Positions 59,701 to 64,000 of a stretch of DNA of 64,000 bases are shown here, in pieces. Origin of the DNA: Owenia fusiformis (lineage: Eukaryota; Annelida; Polychaeta; Sabellida; Oweniidae); NCBI GenBank assembly GCA_903813345.2, contig CAIIXF020000007.1:11289730-11353729 (forward strand), read 5' to 3'. Each line of letters starts with the position of its first letter. Position 1 is the first letter of the stretch. The notes under the pieces are model-generated. The model saw only the letters and a list, made by a program, of their open reading frames with translations. It was not told the origin of the DNA and ran no database searches. The position numbers were made by a program, and so were the translations under genes.

Positions 59701-61200
59701 AAGCTAAATATCTGCGATTTGTAAGTGATTCTGACAATGTTCTAAGTATCAAAATAATGCTTAGAGTATTGAGACTCAACTGAAGTTAAAAAATAAGGTA
59801 AAATGTACACAAACTCATAACCAAACCCGTCTGGCCCAGTTATCTACTCCTGACGTCGTAGATCTGGGCCAGACGAGGTCCAATGCAAAAAAAGGAGGAT
59901 TTATTCCGGAAAAAAACATTACTTATTATTCATTCCCTATTAGCCATCAAACCAAAATATCGGGCTCCATGTAAACCCAAGTATTTATTTGAAATAAAGA
60001 GTATATAACTTACACGTAAATGTGGTGTTTTGTTTGTTATATTGATGTTGAAATGGGCACAAGATTTCGTCAATATTTTCGTCAGTTCTCCACACCGAAT
60101 AAAGTCAAGTGATGATTTGACGCGATGATTTCTTAACTTTCATGGAATGAAAATACATTTCCCAGGAACCAATACATCCCAAATATTACGATTTCTTCAG
60201 CAGATGTGTTATCAAAATGTAGATTACTTTATAAAACAGATGTATCTGTGTTGTATTTAGACTTGAAAGAAATATGGTGGACATTAAATACTTTTTCAAA
60301 TTGTTGAACTGACCGAATGTAGTTCTGAACGATATATGCAGCCGAGACTTCTCGATATTCTATGAGATCATGAACAGATTGCAGAAGAATTTTTCTTTTT
60401 GCTGCGTTTAATCGTTTCGTTCTTATTTATTAGCCGTCGTCCAGCGATGGAAACCTAATATAAATACAAAGTTTGATACAAGGAACAAACATGTGAGTGT
60501 TTTTATGATGTTTATTCATTTATCAGCACGTATTATACATTGAAAAACCAGTGTGTTTTTTCCGGAGTAAATCCTCCCTTTTTTGCATTGGATCTCGTCT
60601 GACCCAGATCTACGACTTCGGGAGTAGATAACTGGGCCGGACGGATTTGGTTAACAAACTCAGTGATTATGACCAAACAAAAACGGGAGTACAAACCGGA
60701 AGTCAAAAGAGTAACCACACTTTCAGAATAACTGAATAATGAAGATTCACCAGCGGATCTAGACGGGGGCGTGGGGGGCGCACGCCCCCCACTTAAAAGT
60801 CGGAAAATTTGTGTTTTGCCTCATCGCATTTTACAAAATTTGACTCTTCACTCACAGTTATTATCACACGCCCCCCCCCCCCCCCCAACACAAAATCCTG
60901 GATCCGCCCTTAAGATTGATGGTGCTCACTGTGCACCGAACACACGGAATAACTTGTGTCAGTAAGGCAAACTTTTTATTGGGAAAGCAAGACATAACCT
61001 TCAGCGGATCTTCTTATAATGAATCTCAATATCATTTACTTTCGATTTCTAAAAGTGGGCGATAATATGTAAAAACAAAGTATTTTCAATTTAGACAACA
61101 TCATTGTGAATCATCGCTTGGTCCAAAGAAAGCAGACGTCTGCCTGTACAAGGAAAAATATCTTACCTCGTTCATGGACTACTTTAGTCCCACTATGCAT
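26728..61200 (-). CDS. WDR24: WDR24, GATOR2 complex subunit, complete, 17 coding exons
   Basis: GATOR2 activates mTORC1 at the lysosome by opposing GATOR1; WDR24 carries a beta-propeller and a C-terminal RING-type zinc module. Coding exons in transcript order: 61200-61167, 54290-54183, 53987-53871, 53581-53504, 53170-53064, 52665-52543, 43455-43324, 42864-42660, 40218-40042, 36116-35989, 35458-35342, 34939-34816, 34511-34261, 28418-28161, 27607-27505, 27217-27025, 26863-26728. All junctions are GT-AG and all phases agree. The total is 2391 nt, 796 aa (human 790). Landmarks: [122 protein letters not shown], and the zinc module GWVCDRC...[10 protein letters not shown]...CPTGCGHLC. The first coding exon is assigned by phase and a perfect gtaaga donor; the rest by homology. 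Introns are large and repeat-laden. Confidence 0.95.
29236..29755. repeat. 21-bp minisatellite with 63-bp higher-order unit
   Basis: The basic unit is AACATGGTGGTGTGTTC plus four variable bases. Three variants (ending ATGG, CTTG, and ATTCAAAA-type) alternate as a 63-bp higher-order repeat. It lies in WDR24 intron 13 and creates a spurious Gly-Val-Phe-Leu-Glu-His open frame. Confidence 0.92.
29952..30375. mobile_element. Pearl/HINE-like composite element, tips ATGTCACCACC / GGTGGTGACAT
   Basis: Perfect 11-bp terminal inverted repeat; about two copies of a 125-bp internal repeat (TTTGAAGCAAGTTGAAAA...GAGAAGGTCATT). Then a GACGCCGGACGCC tract, a 3' subterminal hairpin GTCACCACTTTTGGTGGTGAC and an ATAATAAATAAA tail. 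This matches the design of bivalve pearl elements and of Helentron-related HINEs. Confidence 0.7.
30400..30594. repeat. Partial ACAGTRAAACCTGT-family element
   Basis: Contains TCTCTAATCTGAAG and AAATGTGAACACC motifs and ends GACAGGCTTTATTGT. The left tip is not preserved. WDR24 intron 13, just after the 29952 pearl-like element. Confidence 0.5.
31167..31313. repeat. ACAGTRAAACCTGT-family element, single copy
   Basis: Left tip ACAGTAGAACCTGT, right tip ACAGGTTTTATTGT (inverse of ACAATAAAACCTGT). The interior has gtggaaca motifs shared with 14554-15135. Located in WDR24 intron 13. Confidence 0.65.
31615..32926. mobile_element. Pearl/HINE-like composite element, tips ATCCCACCGAAC / GTTCGGTGGGAT
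   Basis: Perfect 12-bp TIR. Internal tandem repeats of about 146 bp (GGCCATTTTGAAATTAAGCA, then CCATCTTGAAAATTC, CTACTGTGTCCC, CATATAAAATTTGAACC), about five copies. Then a GGACGGACGGAAGAACGGAC tract and a terminal hairpin CGAACTTCGTTCG followed by an AATAAA tail. A second element (31853-32240) is nested in it. Confidence 0.75.
31853..32240. mobile_element. 388-bp MITE nested in the pearl-like element, TIR AAAGGACGATTCTC
   Basis: 26-bp TIRs (AAAGGACGATTCTCAGTTTG and its inverse with one change). It interrupts the CATATAAAATTTGAACC segment of the host repeat unit, so it inserted later. The interior has a direct duplication of about 170 bp (GAGCRTTATCCCTGCTTC...). Confidence 0.75.
33986..34193. 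mobile_element. Probable MITE, tips CACTCCCCTTCAAA / TTTAGGGAAGTG
   Basis: Imperfect inverted ends (CACTCCCCTT...TTTGACAACC against CACTTCCCTAAA...TTTGGCAACT). About 208 bp, near the start of WDR24 intron 13 (transcript sense). Arms are diverged. Confidence 0.45.
35850..35980. repeat. ~18-bp tandem repeat next to the exon 10 donor
   Basis: Units of the type TTAGCTAGTAGTTGATTC, six or seven imperfect copies, ending about ten bases inside intron 10 from the exon 10 donor. Exon 10 is thus bracketed by two unrelated arrays. Confidence 0.8.
35989..36116 (-). CDS. WDR24: WDR24 exon 10, source of the 64-bp array
   Basis: 128 nt encoding (G)[20 protein letters not shown]...LSVHELCEQ, corresponding to the FFKRKL...LSVFE region of human WDR24. 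It begins GTAATAAGTC directly after ttttccag. Its first 35 nt and the preceding 29 nt of intron are the template for the array at 36082-39349. The downstream donor is CAG|gtaaga. Confidence 0.92.
36082..39349. repeat. 64-bp tandem array (51 units), duplicated 3' splice site of WDR24 exon 10
   Basis: The unit on the minus strand is 29 nt of intron end (ACTTATTCACATCAGTAAC then TCTTTTCCAG) plus the first 35 nt of exon 10. The ggtata landmark falls at 36091 and again at 39291, exactly 50 periods of 64 bp apart, so there are 51 acceptor-bearing units and no net indel. Every unit I read keeps a pyrimidine tract, an AG and the following GTAATA. One unit near 38551 has TACAG instead of CCAG, still a usable acceptor. 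Variants are a few linked substitutions (GAT/GTT near the tract; ACC with TGATTTATT). The array makes up over 80% of intron 9. Confidence 0.97.
39350..39533. repeat. ACAGTRAAACCTGT-family element at the edge of the 64-bp array
   Basis: Starts ACAGTAAAACCTGTATATC, then repeated AACACCTCTCTAATCTGAAC motifs, and ends with AGACAGGTTTCGTT. It abuts and appears to truncate the last unit of the array. Confidence 0.65.
40540..40654. repeat. Partial ACAGTRAAACCTGT-family element
   Basis: Contains GAACCTCTGAAAGTGGAACACC and GTACCAAAGGTATTC and ends AAGCAGGTTTTATC. The left tip is missing. WDR24 intron 8. Confidence 0.5.
42394..42419. repeat. Homopolymer G26
   Basis: Twenty-six consecutive G on the plus strand, in WDR24 intron 8. 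Can form a G-quadruplex; length is likely polymorphic or a sequencing estimate. Confidence 0.95.
43490..43705. repeat. ATC/ATT-rich microsatellite-like tract
   Basis: Irregular repeats of CATCATTATCATC and CAATTATCATTATCA just upstream of WDR24 exon 7 on the transcript strand. Confidence 0.75.
44887..45025. mobile_element. Short degenerate pearl-like element, tips ATGTCACAACC / GGTGGTGACA
   Basis: Same ends and terminal hairpin as 29952-30375 but with no tandem core and a degraded GAACTCTGA tract in place of the GGACGCC tract. 139 bp, WDR24 intron 6. Confidence 0.6.
45539..46225 (-). pseudogene. Decayed mariner-type transposase fragment
   Basis: Minus-strand translation of 46219-45980 gives [32 protein letters not shown], the block around the third catalytic Asp of mariner (compare DNARPH and YSPDLAPSDYHLF). 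A different frame at about 45953-45893 continues [21 protein letters not shown], the usual mariner C-terminus, so the reading frame is broken. The left end near 45539 (GGGTGCATCAAAAAGTTTTG) looks like a mariner TIR. The N-terminal two thirds and the other TIR are not seen. It is an old 5'-truncated DNA transposon in WDR24 intron 6. Confidence 0.8.
46976..47045. repeat. 21-bp tandem repeat, ~3 units
   Basis: AACATTGGTATGATTTTTGG-type units, nearly identical, in WDR24 intron 6. Confidence 0.85.
48498..52040 (+). CDS. Secreted PAN/apple-like plus C-type lectin-domain protein, 3 exons, nested antisense in WDR24 intron 6
   Basis: Exons 48498-48810, 50898-51080 and 51814-52040 join in phase 1 at both junctions (GAAG|gtaggt, ttcag|CA, GGAG|gtatac, tatag|GT). 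The product is 240 aa. Residues about 1-26 are a hydrophobic signal peptide ([19 protein letters not shown]). Residues 28-100 carry C-x3-C-x4-C-x11-C (55, 59, 64, 76), as in PAN/apple modules. Residues 106-240 are a C-type lectin-like domain: [46 protein letters not shown]-terminal [12 protein letters not shown]. The calcium/sugar motif position reads KPD instead of EPN or QPD, so sugar binding is uncertain. Such proteins serve in molluscan adhesion and innate immunity. AATAAA lies about 160 bp after the stop. Start chosen for the signal peptide. Confidence 0.88.
49123..50527. mobile_element. Pearl/HINE-like composite element, tips ATGTCCCCACC / GGTGGGGACAT
   Basis: Perfect 11-bp TIR. About six copies of a 160-bp internal repeat (AAAATCCAAAATGGCTGCC, ATTTACCCAGAATGCC, GAAAATTTGAAATTGATC). 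Then a (GACA/GACG)n tract at 50451-50483, a terminal hairpin CCCCACACTATGTGGTGGGG and an ATAATAAAATAA tail. It sits in intron 1 of the nested lectin gene. Confidence 0.8.
50664..50802. mobile_element. 139-bp MITE, tips AATAGGGAGTTTAAGC / GCTTACACTCCCTATT
   Basis: Inverted ends with GTC on both flanks. It is the intact sister of the copy nested at 20548-20676. It ends 95 bp upstream of lectin exon 2. Confidence 0.75.
51105..51263. repeat. ACAGTRAAACCTGT-family element in lectin intron 2
   Basis: ACAGTAAAACCTGTATATC at the left, GAACACCT motifs inside, and a degraded CCAGGTTTTACGACA right end. It begins 25 bp after the lectin exon 2 donor. Confidence 0.6.
53504..53581 (-). CDS. WDR24: WDR24 exon 4, acceptor tandemly duplicated upstream
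   Basis: Encodes the propeller piece (D)[25 protein letters not shown]. The acceptor tttcag|ATCATATCTTGG is repeated several times just upstream (see the 27-bp repeat at 53569-53700). Because the unit is a multiple of three and open, use of an upstream AG would insert nine-residue blocks ending ISDHILA without a frameshift. Confidence 0.9.
   Translation of the reverse strand: MISWHLQQPTALWLYGISIKHQGQS
53569..53700. repeat. 27-bp tandem repeat spanning the WDR24 intron 3 / exon 4 boundary
   Basis: On the minus strand the unit reads ATTTCAGATCATATCTTGGC then ATATTAT. Three well-preserved copies plus one or two degraded ones (to about 53700). Each copy contains an AG acceptor and the first bases of exon 4, so the unit is derived from the splice junction. 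Confidence 0.85.
54927..55142. mobile_element. 216-bp MITE, tips GTAACCAGG / CCTGGTTAC
   Basis: Subterminal GGCGAGGC/GCCTCGCC pair. The interior holds four to five copies of a 19-bp repeat AATAGATGAGGCAAACATG. Confidence 0.65.
55429..55874. repeat. ACAGTRAAACCTGT-family element, 446 bp
   Basis: Begins AGAGTGAAACCTGTATC; AATCCGAACACC and AAATCTGAACACC motifs recur inside; ends near GGTGTTTGGATTTTAC. Confidence 0.55.
56572..56651. mobile_element. 80-bp MITE with TA duplication, tips CACTGGGTGGCCCAAAA
   Basis: Arms CACTGGGTGGCCCAAAAATAG and the inverse CTACTTTTGGGCTACCCAG, flanked by TA on both sides (56570-56571, 56652-56653), as for Tc1/mariner-mobilised elements. Confidence 0.75.
56766..57711. 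mobile_element. 946-bp Tc1/mariner-type MITE with TA duplication, tips CAGGGTGGTCCAAAAAA
   Basis: TIRs over 100 bp long (CAGGGTGGTCCAAAAAA, GCAACAGGCTATATTT, TTCACATATTGTAGAG-like). TA is at 56764-56765 and 57712-57713. The interior has a G-run (57119-57139) and no transposase. Confidence 0.85.
59818..60653. mobile_element. 836-bp non-autonomous element with perfect 9-bp duplication (MULE-like)
   Basis: Flanked by ACAAACTCA at 59809-59817 and 60654-60662. TIRs of about 105 bp start TAACCAAAYCCGTCYGGCCC and contain a self-complementary hairpin (GTCTGGCCCAG...CTGGGCCAGAC around AGTTATCTACTCC). Nine-base duplications are typical of Mutator-like elements. No transposase. Confidence 0.88.
60750..60911. 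mobile_element. Probable hAT-type MITE, tips CAGCGGATCTAGA / TCCTGGATCCGCCCT
   Basis: Imperfect ends resembling the common GGCGGATCCAGGA hAT terminus, with G-rich and C16 tracts mirrored inside. About 160 bp. Confidence 0.55.
61167..61200 (-). CDS. WDR24: WDR24 first coding exon (34 nt, [11 protein letters not shown])
   Basis: ATG at 61200, donor GAG|gtaaga. The single leftover G joins TG of the 54290 exon to give Val and the frame ...[12 protein letters not shown], where RTM is conserved with human WDR24. No alternative upstream Met is seen in the second exon's frame. Intron 1 is 6.9 kb and filled with MITEs. Confidence 0.75.
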
Positions 61201-61399
61201 CGTTATTTAGTGTAGAAATTCGCGAGATAACAGACAAATTTGACATTTTTCAAATTTGTTATGAGCACAAATGTTCATGACGTCAGAAATTTTAGTGTAC
61301 ACAGGATGTTGAGGATGATTCTAAAATTTTCATACACATTTACATATTGCTAATGTTTGAAGTGACGAATGCAATTTGTATTATAGAATATTAATTAAA
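61201..61399. promoter_or_regulatory. Divergent promoter region shared by WDR24 (-) and MPLKIP (+)
   Basis: 199 bp separate the two start codons. It contains a perfect CRE, TGACGTCA, at 61278-61285 and TTCGCGAGA at 61219-61227, close to the TCTCGCGAGA element common in bidirectional promoters. No TATA box is placed convincingly. Transcription starts must lie inside or overlap. Confidence 0.7.
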
Positions 61400-62126
61400 A
61401 TGAACCCAGGTAACTTTCCACCAAATCCCTATGGCAACGGTGCCGGAGGTCCACCAATTACTTATAGTAACGCACCTGTAATGTACTCTGGAAACTACAG
61501 ATCACAAAGGCCAAGATTTGATACAAGTTCTGGAGGAGGAGGCCCAAGGTTTCAACAAAATGATCAAGGATTTAGGAGTCCCCAAGCATATAAAAATAAT
61601 GGCAACAATGGCAGACAAGGTTTTATACCTTTAGGAAGATCTCCTAGACCTTTTAGTCCTGGAAATTACAATAGTCCCGGAGCTAGCCCAAGACATTCTA
61701 GCCCGTATCATCAGAATAGTCCTCAATGGAAATCTTGTCCTATGGGACGGGGTGGTCATAATAATTTTGGTGTAAGTATAAAGTATAGTTATGCTTGTCA
61801 GTGAGTCCTTGAGTTGAGGGTAGGACCTCAAACTTTCAATTGAGTATAAATAACGTTCCAAATTTCAAAAAATTTCAGACCTCAGAGGATACATGTACTG
61901 CTGACGATTAATTATTTCTTCAATTTAATTTTTTTACATGTGTAACGTGTATTTTTATAATTTGATAATGTGAATGAATGAATAATTTGTATTTCAGGCA
62001 AACAAAGACTGTAACCCCGGGGGCAGTGATGACATCAGAGAATATTACCACCCTTCAATGACTCAGGACCCTTGGATAACCTGTAGACCAGTTCCAGTAA
62101 AGCATAAACCTGGCACAACAATATAG
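61400..62126 (+). CDS. MPLKIP: MPLKIP/TTDN1 homologue, two exons
   Basis: Exons 61400-61771 and 61998-62126 join in phase 0 (GGT|gtaagt, ttcag|GCA). The product is 166 aa (human 179). The N-terminal 120 residues are low-complexity Gly/Pro/Ser/Asn-rich with repeated SP motifs (GRSPRPFSPGNY, SPGASPRHSSPYHQNSP), as in human MPLKIP, where such sites are phosphorylated and bind PLK1. The conserved C-terminal module reads DIREYYHPSMTQDPW, matching ELENYFKPSMLEDPW. Human mutations cause non-photosensitive trichothiodystrophy; the protein is linked to lariat-intron debranching and transcription. The Met at 61400 is preferred over the in-frame Met at 61376 because MNPGNFPP resembles the family start (MQRQNFRPP). 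Confidence 0.9.
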
Positions 62127-64000
62127 CAGATCAGATATAGTTTCTAAAACATCGTCTTTTAATAGGCTAGTGATACAGTATAAACAAGAAATATCATCAT
62201 CGTACAAATATGTGTCTAAAAATGACATGTTACAGTGAAACCTCTCCTTGTGATAGGATTTACTTATAGTAGACCAAGAAATACTGAGTACTTTCTTAGT
62301 TTCTGGAATGTGTACATAATAATTTGATAGCAAAAGAGTAACACACCTAGTGTGAAACCTTTTGACTGAATTTTACTGCACAAATTCCTGCAGCGTTTAT
62401 TTTGAAAAGTTGAAGAAAGTATCATAAAGTGCACTCTGGGATTATAACCAGATGTCAACATTTATTTTGAACGGTTGGAGCAAGGATTTTTTTATTTTCA
62501 TTTCTTTGGATTGCTTCATTGTCTTCATCTTATGCTGATGGGCATACTTGGAGTGTTTGGATAGGTGCGACAGTAACCTTGTCATCCAAATTCCGAGAAA
62601 ACTGCTGACTAGTTCAACTTGGAATTTTTACAGATGCGAAAGCAGAGCAAACCAGTGCCAAGATCTGATTAGGTTTTGGGTACCCCGGGTAAATTACTCC
62701 GTGGTTATTTTGATTTTTTTGATAAAAATGTGATATTTATCAATGGGAATGTCTTGTTTTCTTGTATCAATGTCTAAAATTTATTTTCTGTACCAATGAA
62801 TATATGAATTCTGAATAGAATGATTGATTTCTAGCATGATCAGTTGGCACTATGAGGATTATTTTAGTCTACATCTTGGTATATATAAGAATGATTGAGT
62901 TGAAGTCTTGCTAAGAATAACTCAGAGTTAGGACTAGCTCTAGAAGGAATATGTAATTTAAAGTACTGTTCTGTACAATATTGTAATGTAGAAGGTAATT
63001 AAAATCTTTCTAATTTCAATTTAAATCAATTAAATTAAATTTTAGTTATTCCTTGTGGATTACAAACTTATATCTCATGCAAAATCCATTTGCTGATTTG
63101 AACACCAAGCGGAATTGAACCACTTCAGTGCAGTGCGTCACCACTGACTGGCACCAGCAATGTTGTAGCAAAACAGCAATAAATTCTGCATATAGTTATG
63201 TGAATTTGATTTTAGTCATGGCTAAGGGGAGGTAGTTTATTTAAATTAAAGATGGCAGTGCAGATAATCCGAGAGAGGTAATACGACCACCAGTGCCATC
63301 TTTATTTCATCCTATAACCTATGATGCAGGTTGCTCATTAGATTATTACTAACAGCCCCTAGCTCTAATTTGCTCCTACCTTATGTAGCTCCTAAGCTCC
63401 TACCTTAAATAAATAAGAAAGACTGCCTCACTATAAATCCTTTAAATGGTACTAAATGGTAAATTAGATTTTGATGGAAAGAAGGTTATATCCTGAATAT
63501 CTGTGATTCTATCAACACTCTCATAATTTACCTTAGTGTAGAAAAATCTAAGTGAGAACCCAGGCTTTTGACTGTTGGGGCTTCTTCAATGGAGTGTAAT
63601 ATTATGATTGGGAATCCCAAGCGATACAGAATTATCAAATAGAGTAACATTATACATGATATGATACAAAAGGCAAGAGAAATGCTAGCATATAACATGC
63701 TACAATAATCCAGACTGTATTTTGAAAAATTTGAGGTGAAAAGTAGTATCTAATTGTATTTTCGAAATTCTGATATTCTAGAATATTCTAGTAAGTGTGC
63801 CCCTAAAACCCCATGTTATCCCATGGATATGCTCATGTCATGGCTAATTGCTTAAGCCTATGCGGGATGACTAATGATGTGTAACTGAAGAACAGTGATT
63901 TCAAGTTGACACCAAAGGAAGAGGGGAGGGAGGAAAAAACATGAAGTGATATTCAAGGATAAATATTATAACCATTTGATTAACAGAAAACCTATTTTAA
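62127..64000. other. 3' flank of MPLKIP, no gene recognised
   Basis: AT-rich sequence. It holds a short ACAGTGAAACC match at 62234 and an AATAAA at about 63178 that could end the MPLKIP transcript. No coding signal was found. Confidence 0.5.

Larger units (their letters stand above)
54291..61166 (-). other. WDR24: WDR24 intron 1 (6.9 kb), transposon-rich
   Basis: No exon or other gene was recognised here apart from the listed repeats. The open frames at 57864-58115 and 59000-59346 have no homology and AT-rich codon use. Confidence 0.6.

Noticed and set aside
61376-61399. Upstream in-frame Met as the MPLKIP start
   Set aside because: The extra eight residues are not family-like, whereas the Met at 61400 gives the expected N-terminus; it cannot be excluded without transcript data.
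63085-63180. tRNA-derived SINE or tRNA gene (minus strand GGTTCAATTCC resembles a B box)
   Set aside because: No convincing A box, acceptor stem or anticodon arm; only one short motif.
1-64000. LTR retroelements, Polintons or other virus-like elements
   Set aside because: No reverse transcriptase, integrase, capsid or long direct terminal repeats were seen in any frame.

Overview
The window looks like animal nuclear DNA from a lophotrochozoan, most likely a bivalve mollusc. It is AT-rich, with short exons in long introns, GT-AG splice sites, many small TIR elements, minisatellites and composite 'pearl'-like elements holding tandem cores and GACGGACG tracts. No bacterial operons, viral genes or LTR elements were seen. 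The species call is an inference; the gene calls are firmer. Layout: (1) 1-6792, + strand, 3' half of a Ral small GTPase gene with two alternative terminal exons that encode different CaaX tails. (2) About 11.0-17.2 kb, + strand, a BTB-BACK-Kelch protein coded by one exon (15281-17155), with a plausible promoter and 5' leader exon near 11.1 kb. (3) About 18.4-24.4 kb, + strand, an animal homologue of the bacterial tRNA 2-selenouridine synthase SelU/MnmH with a likely mitochondrial presequence; a 1.5-kb 31-bp satellite lies in its probable leader intron. (4) 61200-26728, - strand, a complete WDR24 gene (GATOR2 subunit of the mTORC1 nutrient-sensing pathway) with 17 coding exons that join in frame to give 796 aa. 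(5) 48498-52040, + strand, a secreted PAN plus C-type-lectin protein nested antisense in WDR24 intron 6. (6) 61400-62126, + strand, MPLKIP/TTDN1 in two exons, head-to-head with WDR24 across a 199-bp shared promoter region. The most striking structure is in WDR24 intron 9. A 64-bp unit made of the last 29 nt of the intron plus the first 35 nt of exon 10 is repeated 51 times with no net indel (36082 to about 39349). This gives 51 phased copies of a 3' splice site directly abutting a donor-like GTAATA, a ready-made series of recursive-splicing-like AG|GT junctions. Intron 3 of the same gene shows a smaller version, where a 27-bp unit spanning the exon 4 acceptor is repeated in frame. The rest is transposon and repeat sediment: non-autonomous elements with clean target duplications (8 bp, 9 bp and TA), a decayed mariner, four pearl-like elements all within WDR24 introns, and a dispersed family with ends ACAGTRAAACCTGT.
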